Assembly: GCA_039191605.1 (NCBI GenBank)
Contig: JBCCXL010000007.1
Coordinates: 234,268-298,267 of the forward strand
Length of the DNA: 64,000 nucleotides
Direction: 5' to 3'
Origin: JBCCXL01 sp039191605
GTDB lineage: Bacteria; Acidobacteriota; Thermoanaerobaculia; Multivoradales; JAHZIX01
Made by a program: the position numbers and the translations under genes. Numbering within the stretch: position 1 is the first letter of the stretch; each line of letters opens with the position of its first letter. Of this stretch, positions 32,962 to 41,384 are shown piece after piece. The notes under the pieces were generated by a model. That model searched no databases and was not told the origin of the DNA. It saw only the letters and a list, made by a program, of their open reading frames with translations.

Positions 32962-34944
32962 CTAGTTCTCCCGCCAGCCGGCGAGTTGTTCGTCAAATCT
33001 CTGTAGCTCCTGATCATCACCCCGTCGAACGAAGACCTGGACGCTTTCTTGAATGATTTCTTCGGCTCGATAGCGGGCGCCGGCCTGGCGATAGGCCTTT
33101 GCGGTAGCGACGGCGAGTTCGGGAGTGAGGTGAACTTCGTATTGCTGGGGCGAGAGCTCGAAGGGGTAGGAGAACTTCTCGAGCTGAGCTTGGGTCGGTA
33201 GCTCATCCGGTGTCCAGTCGAGCTCCTTTGCGGTGTCGTAGGCCCGCTGCAGCTGAAAGATAGCGGTACGCACTTCTGGCCTTCGAGGATCCCCGAGAAG
33301 AGACGGATCCTCTTCCGCGAGCTTCAGATAGAGCTGCCCTAGGGTGGAGTGGTATTCGTAGATCCGCTCGAGATCGCCGCTGGCGTAGGCATCGTCCTTG
33401 CCGTCGAAGAGGCCGAAGGCGTAGCGGTCGGCGACGTTTTCGAGGCCTTCGCGGTTGCCGGTGCGGGCATGGACGGAGATGAGGTTGCGCAGCGCTCTCG
33501 GGTCTGGGTCGCCAGGGTCGAGATCACCGGCCGCTTCGTAGCAGGCGATGGCGAGGTCGTTGTTGTCGCGGCCTTCGTACCAGCGGCCGACGGCGGAGAG
33601 GAAGCGGCGGAAGGCTTCGGCCGCGGGGATGCCTCGGCCCTCGGGCCAGTGCTGGTACTCAATCTGGCGCCACCAGCGGAAGTTCCGCTGCTGATAGGCG
33701 TCGGAGGGATCCTGCAGCACCGCCAAGAGGTCTTGGGCGCTCTGACCGAGAGCTTCGTCTCGGGCCAGCAGCTCCAGGGACGGGGGGGGCACCGAGTCTT
33801 CCAGCACCCGGCGAGGGCTGAGGGAACGGCTGCCGAGAGCGGCGGTGGCGAGGGTCAGGAGTTCGGCCCGCTGATTTTCCGCCAGGCTGGGAGGAGAGAA
33901 GGGGAGAGCAGAGAGTGCCTCCGCCTGCTTTTGATGGACAGGCAGAACCTCTCCGCTAGCGATCAACCATCGCAGGGCGATGTCTCGGCTTTGGTCTTCC
34001 CGCTGGGCTTTGAGGAGTCGCCAGAGGTAGTCCAGCAGGCCGTCGATATAGCGTTCTTTGACAAAAATGTTCAGGGCCTGTTGGTGAGCGGAGTCATTCC
34101 CCGGAAGCGCCAGGGCGGCGGCTCCGTAGGCGGAAGCTGCAGGGCGCCGCTGTCGCTCGAGATATTCCGCGAGGCGGTGGAGGTAGGCGCCGGTCTCGTC
34201 CGGCGAGGCGTAGGCGGCGGCGCAGCGCAGGGCGCTTTCGGCGGTGTTGAGGTCGTCGCCGGCTTCGTAGACCCGCCCGAGGTTGTGGAGAGTGGAGGCG
34301 GAACCGGGCACCAGCTCGAGAGTGCGGCGATAGAGAGCTACCGACTTGGCGAGCCCCTCTTTGCGGCTTTCGAGTTGGGCGCGACTCGACGGTAGCGCCT
34401 CATGGCGCTGTTGGAGAGCGAGGGCCGTCGCGAAGAGCTCCTGGGCCTGGGCCTTCTGCTCTTTGGCCTTCTGCTCCTTGGCTTTGGAATCGTCTGCCCG
34501 CGAAGAATCAACCGGAGGCTGGAAGCCGAGTCGCTGGCAGATTGCTGCCGTCGCTCGTCGCTCGATGGGGTGGGTCTGCCTCAGCTGAAGCAGGGCGAGG
34601 CGAGCTAGCGCCTCCGGGCTCGGAGGCTCGGTCACTCGCGCCGCTTCGGCTGATGCTTGGTGGAGGTTCGGCGGTCTCTCTACGCTCTGTTGACGCCACG
34701 GATCCTGGGGCCGCTGCTGGATCTGGTCGGTGCTGGCGCTAGCTCTCGAAGATCTCTGCTCTCGATCCTCTTGGGCATCGGGCGTTGGCGTGCTCGACAT
34801 CGCCTGGGCGCCCCATGCCATCGCTAACGCTTCGGGAAGACCTGCCTCCGCTCGAGGGGCGAGCGCGGCGGTCAGCGCTGCGATGAGAAGGAGGGCCGTG
34901 GCGAATCGAGGGAGGTTCGTCTTTAGCATGCTGAATGGGCTCAT
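32962..34944 (-). CDS. Exported TPR protein B of the CHAT locus
   Basis: A 660-residue protein beginning MSPFSMLKTNLPRFATALLLIAALTA in parts, a signal peptide cleaved near AEA (about residue 34). A disordered Gln/Ser-rich stretch and a charged DDSKAKEQKAKEQKAQAQ coil follow. Helical repeats then run to the end, including VPGSASTLHNLGRVYEAGDDL, AESALRCAAAYASPDE and AIACYEAAGDLDPGDPDPRA. It is clearly a paralogue of the next gene upstream (35022-37274), sharing the same order of repeats and blocks such as GSASTLHNLG and ALRCAAA. It is 77 bases from that gene on the same strand. The role is unknown; the context is an exported partner of the CHAT protease. Confidence 0.85.
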   Translation of the reverse strand: MSPFSMLKTNLPRFATALLLIAALTAALAPRAEAGLPEALAMAWGAQAMSSTPTPDAQEDREQRSSRASASTDQIQQRPQDPWRQQSVERPPNLHQASAEAARVTEPPSPEALARLALLQLRQTHPIERRATAAICQRLGFQPPVDSSRADDSKAKEQKAKEQKAQAQELFATALALQQRHEALPSSRAQLESRKEGLAKSVALYRRTLELVPGSASTLHNLGRVYEAGDDLNTAESALRCAAAYASPDETGAYLHRLAEYLERQRRPAASAYGAAALALPGNDSAHQQALNIFVKERYIDGLLDYLWRLLKAQREDQSRDIALRWLIASGEVLPVHQKQAEALSALPFSPPSLAENQRAELLTLATAALGSRSLSPRRVLEDSVPPPSLELLARDEALGQSAQDLLAVLQDPSDAYQQRNFRWWRQIEYQHWPEGRGIPAAEAFRRFLSAVGRWYEGRDNNDLAIACYEAAGDLDPGDPDPRALRNLISVHARTGNREGLENVADRYAFGLFDGKDDAYASGDLERIYEYHSTLGQLYLKLAEEDPSLLGDPRRPEVRTAIFQLQRAYDTAKELDWTPDELPTQAQLEKFSYPFELSPQQYEVHLTPELAVATAKAYRQAGARYRAEEIIQESVQVFVRRGDDQELQRFDEQLAGWREN

Positions 34945-35021
34945 CCGTCGCAGCGATCGGTGGGGTTCCCTTGATCCGAGCCTTCCGCAAGGTGGCAGAC
35001 GACCTGGGGAGGTCCGGCTCC

Positions 35022-37274
35022 TCAAGCCACTGGAGTCGGCTCCTCTAGGCCCTCCAAAACCTCTAGGTCCGGCAAGGCAAATTGATCTCCTTCAACGCCG
35101 AGGATCTCGGGGGAGCGCAGGATGTAGCGCTCTCGCTCTTCGATCGTGATGTCGTCGAGAAGATCCCGGGAGACGGGGATCTCTTCTGCCAGGCGCCGGG
35201 CGCCGTCATCGTCGCCGACGGCGGCGAGGGTGCGGGTGGCGTCGAAGGCGATGAATTGGGCCTGATCTTGATCGCCGGCGCGCTGGTAGGCCTCGGCGGT
35301 GGCGGCGGCGAGCTCAGGGGTGAGGCGCTGCTGATCGTTTTCTTGATAATTGACGATGCCGTGAGTCGCAAAGTGAAGCGGCGGACGAGGGGCCTTCAGG
35401 TCAAGGTCCTTGGCGGTGTCGTAGGCCCGCTGGAGCTGGAAGAGGGCGGTGGCGATGGCGGGTCTCTGGGCGTCGCCGAGGTAGGTGGGGTCGCTCTCGG
35501 AGAGGTGGAGGTAGAGGTTGCCGAGGGTGGAGTGGAATTCGAAGATGCGCTGCTGGTCGCCGCTGGCGTAGGCCTCGCCTTTGCCCTGGAAGAGGGCGAA
35601 GTCGTAGCGGCTGGCGACTTCCCGCAGGCTTTGCTGATCGTTCTGCCGAGCGTAGACCTGCACCAGGTGATCTAGGGATCGCGGGTCGGGGTCTTCCGGG
35701 GAGAGATCGGTGGCGATCTTGTAGCAGACCGCAGCGTTACCGTCGTTGTCTCGGGATTCGTACCAGCTCCCCACCGACACCATGAATTGCCGGAAAGCCT
35801 CGGCGGCGGGCAGGCCGCGGTCGTCCTCCCATTCCTGGAGCTCGTAGCGGCGCCACCAGGAGAAGGAGCGCTCGGCGTATTCATCCGGAGTTTCGGTGAG
35901 TACCGAGAGCAGATCCGAGGCGGCGTCGCCGAGGGTTGAGTCCTCGGCCAGCTGGGGCAGCTGCTCCTGGACGATGGCGGTCTTCTGCATTCTGGAGGGA
36001 GACAGCGGCCGGCTGCCGAGGGCGGCGGTGGCGATGGCGAGCAGCTCAGATCGCTGGGGCGTCCTAAGGGTGAGCTTGGGGAGATTTGCCCCCAGGGCTT
36101 TGGATGCGCCCGGCGCCGACTCGAGGGGGGCCTGATTCAGCAGCAGGCGGAACGCGATGCTTTGGGCCTGGCCGCCGCGGCCAGCCTCGATGAGCCGCCA
36201 GAGGTGATCCAGCAGGCCGCCTTGGTCGCCCTCGGTGAAGAAGGCGCTGACGGCTTGTCGATGAGCGCTGCGGCTTCCCGGCAGCGCGAGAGACGCGGCG
36301 CCGAAGGTACTGGCGGCGGAGCGCTTGTGGCGCTGGAGGAATTCCCCCTGGCGGTGGAGAAAGGCGCCTCGCTCCTTCGGGTCGGCGAAGGCCGCGGCGC
36401 AGCGCAGGGCTACTTCGGCGCTTTGTAACTCGCCCTGAGCTTCGAGCACCTGACCGAGATTGTGAAGGGTGGAGGCGGAGCCCGGGGCGTGGGTGAGGGT
36501 CTCGCGGTAGAGGGTGGCGGCTTGGGTGAGCTGCTCTTGCTGCGTTTCTTTCTGGCCGTTGTTCGCTGCAGCCTGCTGGAGCTTCAGGGCCTCGGCGTAG
36601 GTACGCTGCGCCACCAGACGGTGGGCCTGGGATGCCGCCCGCTTAGCCTCGGGCGTGCCCGGCGGGGGCGGGGGAGCGTAGCCTAGAGCCGCACAGGCAG
36701 CGGCGATTCGAAGGCGTCCTTCGGGGTGAGCGCTGGCGAGGGTTTGGTGGTGAATCTCGTCGAGGGTTTCACCGAACATCCGGATCTCGGTGGTGGGAGT
36801 CGATGTCGACTCCAGGGGGGCCTGCTGAAAGACCTGGAGGTCCGTTTGGGTGTCGACTTGAATGTCGGCTTGCGGTACACCGTCTTGAAGTGCACCGTCT
36901 TGAAGTGCAACGTCCTGAGGCGCACCCTCCTGCTGTACAACGTTCTGAAGGGAACCGTCCGGAGTCGCCTGGACCTCTGGCTGCTTCTTGGCCTGGTTCT
37001 CTGACCGGGCTTCTAGCTGGGCCTCAGCCTGAGCTTCAGACTGGGCTTCAGACTGCGTCTCAGGAACGGCTTCCTTTTGCTTCTTCTTCCACCGGTGGTG
37101 GGCCGTGGCCGAGGGCGGGGCGAAGAGAGCGCCGACGAAAACAAGAGTGATGGCGAGGACCAGGCAGCGGCTGGCGAGTCCGCGGCTCCTGGACGCCCAG
37201 GATGCGGAGGCGTCCCGGGCAGCAGCGGGCAGGGAGCGCGGAGGGGGAGAGGAAGTCCGAAATAGATGGCGCAT
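35022..37274 (-). CDS. Exported TPR protein A of the CHAT locus
   Basis: A 750-residue protein starting at ATG 37274 (AAGGAG eight bases upstream). It has an Arg/Ser-rich n-region, then a signal-type helix CLVLAITLVFVGALFAPPSATA. A low-complexity linker of repeated Glu-Ala-Gln (SEAQSEAQAEAQ) and repeated QDGALQDG units spans about residues 65-155. TPR-like helices fill the rest: APGSASTLHNLGQVLEAQGEL, AEVALRCAAAFADPKE, and AAVCYKIATDLSPEDPDPRS. It is a tandem paralogue of TPR protein B. The long hydrophilic linker suggests reach across the periplasm. The gene starts 11 bases after the exported 315-residue protein gene. Confidence 0.85.
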   Translation of the reverse strand: MRHLFRTSSPPPRSLPAAARDASASWASRSRGLASRCLVLAITLVFVGALFAPPSATAHHRWKKKQKEAVPETQSEAQSEAQAEAQLEARSENQAKKQPEVQATPDGSLQNVVQQEGAPQDVALQDGALQDGVPQADIQVDTQTDLQVFQQAPLESTSTPTTEIRMFGETLDEIHHQTLASAHPEGRLRIAAACAALGYAPPPPPGTPEAKRAASQAHRLVAQRTYAEALKLQQAAANNGQKETQQEQLTQAATLYRETLTHAPGSASTLHNLGQVLEAQGELQSAEVALRCAAAFADPKERGAFLHRQGEFLQRHKRSAASTFGAASLALPGSRSAHRQAVSAFFTEGDQGGLLDHLWRLIEAGRGGQAQSIAFRLLLNQAPLESAPGASKALGANLPKLTLRTPQRSELLAIATAALGSRPLSPSRMQKTAIVQEQLPQLAEDSTLGDAASDLLSVLTETPDEYAERSFSWWRRYELQEWEDDRGLPAAEAFRQFMVSVGSWYESRDNDGNAAVCYKIATDLSPEDPDPRSLDHLVQVYARQNDQQSLREVASRYDFALFQGKGEAYASGDQQRIFEFHSTLGNLYLHLSESDPTYLGDAQRPAIATALFQLQRAYDTAKDLDLKAPRPPLHFATHGIVNYQENDQQRLTPELAAATAEAYQRAGDQDQAQFIAFDATRTLAAVGDDDGARRLAEEIPVSRDLLDDITIEERERYILRSPEILGVEGDQFALPDLEVLEGLEEPTPVA

Positions 37275-37285
37275 CGGGCTCTCCT

Positions 37286-38233
37286 TCACGGTCCGCTGGT
37301 AATGGGACCGCCGGAGAGAGGGACGCTCCCGGTCAGCAGGTCGTGGTCTTCCATGAAGAGGCGGAGTCCCTCCACCGATTCCTGACGCAGGGCCCGAGCG
37401 AAGCGCTGATCGCGAAAGGGGCCCTCGGCGTTGCGGTGCATCACGATGAAATCGGGGAAGAGGAATTCCAGCACCTGGCACTGGATACTCGAGTCGCCGG
37501 GCAGGGCGGTGCGCAGCCGCGCCAGCCCCGTCTGGCGCTCGCCGGTGGTCGGCAGGGGAGCCTGAAACTCCACCCTCACCAGGCTTCCGTCGCCGCTGGC
37601 GATGGTCTCGCGGTCCACCGGCAGTCGAATATCGCCGTCTTCGGTGACCTCCAGATGCTGGAGGAAGGCGACGTTGGAGAGGAAGCCGGCGGAGAGCTCT
37701 TTCTGCACCGCCTCCTGGCTCAGAAGCTCCGCCACCGCCTCGGCGGCTTGCCGAGCCAGGGTTTCGCCGTCGATGGCGAAGGTGGGGTCGCAGAGGGTGC
37801 CGAGGATCACCGCGCCAACGCCGTCGATCTCGCGGGGCGACGCCCCCTGGAGCACCAGGAGCCGCAGCCGCAGCTCGGTGCCGCAGACGGCGTGGTCGCG
37901 GCGAAAGATCTCGGCGATCAGGGCCGAACCCTGCTGGCTGTCGGGATCCGCTTCCCAGCGCAAGTAGGGGAAGCGCTGCCCCGCTATTTGAGCCAGGGAG
38001 GCAGAGAGCTCGGCGCGGGTGACGGCGAGCTCCTCGGCGGAGAGGGGCTCGTCCACCAGATCGGCGGCGGCACGACCGCTGGCGCCGACGGTCTCGAGCT
38101 CCACCGGCTGGGCCCAGAGGGTAGGGCTGGAGACCAAGGCAATGCAGGCGGCTAGAGCGAGGCTGGTGACAATGGAGGCATATCGACCGCTGGGGGTCGA
38201 GGGGCGGGACGGGGCGTTCAGCGAACAAACCAT
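37286..38233 (-). CDS. Exported protein of unknown family, CHAT locus
   Basis: A 315-residue protein with a signal peptide (IVTSLALAACIALVSSPTLWA, cleaved about residue 41). The rest is soluble and helical or mixed, with CGTELRLRLLVLQGASPREIDGVG, ETLARQAAEAVAELLSQEAVQKEL, DRETIASGDGSLVRVEFQAPLP and EFLFPDFIVMHRNAEGPF. I recognise no domain. It overlaps the end of the CHAT gene by 16 bases and is followed after 11 bases by TPR protein A, so it is translationally tied to both. It may be a periplasmic sensor or substrate. Confidence 0.75.
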   Translation of the reverse strand: MVCSLNAPSRPSTPSGRYASIVTSLALAACIALVSSPTLWAQPVELETVGASGRAAADLVDEPLSAEELAVTRAELSASLAQIAGQRFPYLRWEADPDSQQGSALIAEIFRRDHAVCGTELRLRLLVLQGASPREIDGVGAVILGTLCDPTFAIDGETLARQAAEAVAELLSQEAVQKELSAGFLSNVAFLQHLEVTEDGDIRLPVDRETIASGDGSLVRVEFQAPLPTTGERQTGLARLRTALPGDSSIQCQVLEFLFPDFIVMHRNAEGPFRDQRFARALRQESVEGLRLFMEDHDLLTGSVPLSGGPITSGP

Positions 38234-40179
38234 AGCTTCACGGCTCCTTCCTCGAAATCGGACGGTAATGGGGGCGGTCGTTCAGACAGGCTGCGCTGCT
38301 GGAGGGAAATCTCCTGCGCGGGCTGGTTGGGGCAATTCTTGACGAAGGCCAAGGAGAGACTTTGGGCAGCCTCGAGCCTCGGCTGCGGCAGGAATCGAGG
38401 GGGCAGCCAGGTCTCGCTCAGCTGGGTCAGAGCCGAGGGAGAGAGGGGCGCGCCGAGGCCTTCGAGAATCTCGGCGTAGGTGCCGACGGGATCGTGCCCT
38501 TCTCGCAGGCGCTGGTAGTCGGCGAGGTCGCCGCCGATGAGCAGCGAGCCCCGGCGGAAGTCCTCCACCTCGTAGCTCTGATCCCCGGAGCTGACCCGCA
38601 CCGTCACCGTGCATTGGGGCTCCTCGTCGACGCTCGGAAGCTGCCTCTCCAGGGCGGCGTAGGGCAGCACGTGGACCAGGGTGTTCGGCGGCGGAGCCAG
38701 CGCCGAGAGGGTAGACCCGAGGATCGCCAGGAAGAGCAGCAGGATCGCCGTCGCCCGCCGGGTCTCCAGGCGCTGAATCAGCACCCGCCGCAGAGAGCCT
38801 CCCGCCAGCCACCAAATCAGCGAGCCCGCCGCCGCCGCGGCGACGGCCAGCAGACCCCAGCCCGGCAGCGTGCCGAGGCGAGGCAGCAGCAGCCGCTGCC
38901 AGCACACAACGGCTCCGCCGACGACGAAGGCGGCGAGAAGCAGATTGCCCATAGCGGTGGGGTTGAGAGGGTAGGAGTCTTCCTCCGGGGGCGCTTCGCC
39001 GTCTTCCGCTGAAGAGTCGAGGTTCTCACTGTCGCTGGGGGCTTGGCCGGCCTCTTCCTCCCGGGGGAAGAGCTCCCCCTCCGAGGCCCTCAGGTAGAGC
39101 ACCGGGCCGATAAAGTCCCGCTGCTGGGGCAGCTCGCCGTAGAGCTCCCGGCGGGCGGCGGCGGTGGCCACGTCGATGCTGCCGGTGCTCGCCAGCACGC
39201 GGTAGAAGCGCCGGGAGAAGGCCAGGGCAGCGGAGTCGAGGATGTCGTATTGCATCGCTACCACCGCCGGGATGCCCTGCTGGGTAAGGGCCGCGGCGAC
39301 TCCAGACCAGGCGTTGCGGCCGTCTCGCCGGGCGCCCTCGCAGGAGCCGAGAACCACCAGGCGCACTCCCGAGCCGGCAAGCTCCTGAGCTAGCTGCTCG
39401 GCGGAGAGGGGAGCGGAGCCGCCCTGGTCGTCTTCCAGCAGCAGACGTCCGCCGCCCTCGATTTGGGTGCCTCGGGCCGGCCGCTGAAAGTCTCCGTGGC
39501 CGGCGTAGTGGAGAATGTGCACCCCGTCATCGAGGTATTCCACCAGGCGGGCGCGGGTGGCGTGCTCCTCGACCTCCACCCTCAGCCCCTCGACCCCTTC
39601 CAGGGCCGGCAGCAGGGCATCCCGCTCGCGCTCCAGAGCGAGGGGCGCCTGGTCACTGGGGGCAGAGAAGAAGGCCAGCAGACGAGGCTCGCGGCCCTCC
39701 ACCGGCGCCAGGCGCTCCGGCGCCCGGCCGAGGACTTCTCGCCGCGCTACGGAGAGCTGACGGTGGAGGGCCAGGTAGCCGGGTCCGTCGTCGCCGTCGG
39801 GCAATCCCGCGGAGCCTACCCAGGCGAGCTCCCAGGGCAGGTCAGCGAGGGCCCATTGCTGAAGTCGTAGCCGCAGCCGCAGCCCCTGGCCTTCGCCGAG
39901 TCGATCGAGACTGCGGAAGAAGAGCACCCGGGCTCGGGGCGGCAGCAGCAGGTGCCCGATGGCCTCGCCGAGCTCCCGCTGGCGATCATGGTTGAGCCGG
40001 CGCCCCTCCAAGCGCTGCAGCTGGGCGCGCAGCACGGCGGGAACCTGCACCTCCTCGGCGTCATCCAGCCGCTGCTCTCCGGCGGGGGAGTCGAGCACCC
40101 GAACTCGAAAACGCTCCTCCGCCCCGCCGACGGCGGGCCGGTGATCCAGCAGCTCGAGATCGAGGTTGAGGTATTGCAT
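38218..40179 (-). CDS. Membrane-anchored CHAT-domain (caspase-like) protease
   Basis: A 653-residue protein. Residues about 75-370 form a CHAT domain: LPWELAW (114-120), the catalytic His228 in HYAGHGDF, and the catalytic Cys280 in VVLGSCEGARR, followed by IPAVVAMQYDI. CHAT proteins are caspase/separase-like cysteine peptidases. An acidic linker (372-403) leads to three membrane helices (about 411-432, 440-460, 475-496) and a periplasmic domain of about 155 residues. The Arg-rich loop between helices 2 and 3 puts the CHAT domain in the cytoplasm by the positive-inside rule. There is no signal peptide. It starts the tight part of a block with three exported proteins. Its target is unknown. Confidence 0.88.
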   Translation of the reverse strand: MQYLNLDLELLDHRPAVGGAEERFRVRVLDSPAGEQRLDDAEEVQVPAVLRAQLQRLEGRRLNHDRQRELGEAIGHLLLPPRARVLFFRSLDRLGEGQGLRLRLRLQQWALADLPWELAWVGSAGLPDGDDGPGYLALHRQLSVARREVLGRAPERLAPVEGREPRLLAFFSAPSDQAPLALERERDALLPALEGVEGLRVEVEEHATRARLVEYLDDGVHILHYAGHGDFQRPARGTQIEGGGRLLLEDDQGGSAPLSAEQLAQELAGSGVRLVVLGSCEGARRDGRNAWSGVAAALTQQGIPAVVAMQYDILDSAALAFSRRFYRVLASTGSIDVATAAARRELYGELPQQRDFIGPVLYLRASEGELFPREEEAGQAPSDSENLDSSAEDGEAPPEEDSYPLNPTAMGNLLLAAFVVGGAVVCWQRLLLPRLGTLPGWGLLAVAAAAAGSLIWWLAGGSLRRVLIQRLETRRATAILLLFLAILGSTLSALAPPPNTLVHVLPYAALERQLPSVDEEPQCTVTVRVSSGDQSYEVEDFRRGSLLIGGDLADYQRLREGHDPVGTYAEILEGLGAPLSPSALTQLSETWLPPRFLPQPRLEAAQSLSLAFVKNCPNQPAQEISLQQRSLSERPPPLPSDFEEGAVKLWFVR

Positions 40180-40347
40180 CTCTCGACGGCCCGTGGAGTT
40201 TGCGATGGAGGCACAGCTTCTAGCGTTGAAATCCTCGCGGAACCATCGATTAGTTTGACAGAAAGGAAGCGGTGCAGAAAGTGCGAAGGGAGCTCCGCCG
40301 AAGGGCTAGCTCAGCGCTCCTGGTTTGGTACTCCTAGGTCGGTGAGG

Positions 40348-41319
40348 TCACCAGCGCACCCGCAGCTGGTTCCGCAGTCTCCAATCGGTGGACTCCACCC
40401 CCGGCGGCGGCTCGCTGTCGTAGAGCACGGAGAGGGAGAGGGAGATCTCCACCCGCTCCGAGATGGGGAAGGCGATCTCGTTGTCGTTGAGCAGGCGCAG
40501 ATCGCCGAGATCCTCGAGGCTCGGCTGGACGTAGATCGTGGTGCCGTAGCGAAAGCGCGGGCTCTCGGCGCCCCGGGGCGATTGCCCCTTGAGGGTCAGG
40601 TAGCTGGAGGCCCGCACGGTGTCCACCTCCCGCTCGTCATCCGTCAGGTCCGGCAGATCCAGGCGCTCGAATTCGCTCATCACGGCGAGGCCGAGGAAGA
40701 TTCGGCGATGCTCTTCGCGATCGATGGCGTAGCGCAGGCCGACCCCGGCGAGGCGCCGCTGGTCGAGGCGCAGGAATTCGTTGAATTGATATTGCAGGAA
40801 GGCTTCCCAACCCCAGCGGGGATTCTTCATCGTCGTCCAGCGCAGATGGGCGAAGCCTCGATTCTTGGAGACGCTGTCGTTCTCTTCGGCGAAGGTGTAG
40901 CGGCTGCTGAGGAAGGCGATGCCGGGCTCGTAGGTCTTCTCGGCCGGGCACTCGGCCGCTGGCGATTCGTCGCCTTTCGCGGCGCTTTCCTCCGCGGTGC
41001 TTTCGTCCGCGAGACCCGTTTCTTCCGCATCCTCTAGGTGAGGGGCTGTGGAGCTTCCGCAGGCGGAGCTCAAGGCCCAGTTGATGCGCAGGCCGCCGGT
41101 GGCGTTGAGGGTGTCGGAATTTCCGTCTTCAAGGGCGACGCTGGTGGTGACGTTGCCGCTCCAGCCCGGCTCGAGGGTGCCGAGGCGAAGCCTTTCGGTG
41201 TTGATCTGGGCTGAGGAGATAGAAGCCGTGAGCACCAGCAGGAGGCCCGCAAGAAAGAGGAGCAGGCCTAGGGTAGGAACAGGGATCAGGGGGGGAGTTC
41301 GGAGTCTTGAAGGGATCAT
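40348..41319 (-). CDS. DUF481-like outer-membrane beta-barrel protein
   Basis: A 323-residue protein with a signal peptide (LGLLLFLAGLLLVLTASISSAQ). It begins LEPGWSGNVTTSVALEDGNSDT, the typical opening of the DUF481/YdiY salt-induced outer-membrane family, then alternating strands such as RWGWEAFLQYQFNEFLRLD and RVGVGLRYAI-type segments. The last strand is LRNQLRVRW. An acidic insert (about 80-115) is not usual for the family. It lies 168 bases before the CHAT gene on the same strand, so it may belong to the same unit. A second DUF481 gene is at 44855-45760. Confidence 0.78.
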   Translation of the reverse strand: MIPSRLRTPPLIPVPTLGLLLFLAGLLLVLTASISSAQINTERLRLGTLEPGWSGNVTTSVALEDGNSDTLNATGGLRINWALSSACGSSTAPHLEDAEETGLADESTAEESAAKGDESPAAECPAEKTYEPGIAFLSSRYTFAEENDSVSKNRGFAHLRWTTMKNPRWGWEAFLQYQFNEFLRLDQRRLAGVGLRYAIDREEHRRIFLGLAVMSEFERLDLPDLTDDEREVDTVRASSYLTLKGQSPRGAESPRFRYGTTIYVQPSLEDLGDLRLLNDNEIAFPISERVEISLSLSVLYDSEPPPGVESTDWRLRNQLRVRW

Positions 41320-41384
41320 AAGGGCGGCAACATAGCACGCCGCCGGAGGGCTTTTCAGAGGCTCCGCATGCTAGCGTTCACTGG

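Noticed and set aside
37274..38228. A 1068-residue leftward frame covering both TPR A and the region of the exported 315-residue protein
   Set aside because: Its first 318 codons overlap the better-supported exported-protein gene in another frame and look like random Arg/Pro-rich text; the real start is ATG 37274 with AAGGAG.
32962..41319. A Craspase (gRAMP/TPR-CHAT) or other CRISPR-linked system at the CHAT locus
   Set aside because: No effector nuclease, crRNA array or cas gene is near, and the TPR proteins here are exported rather than fused to CHAT.
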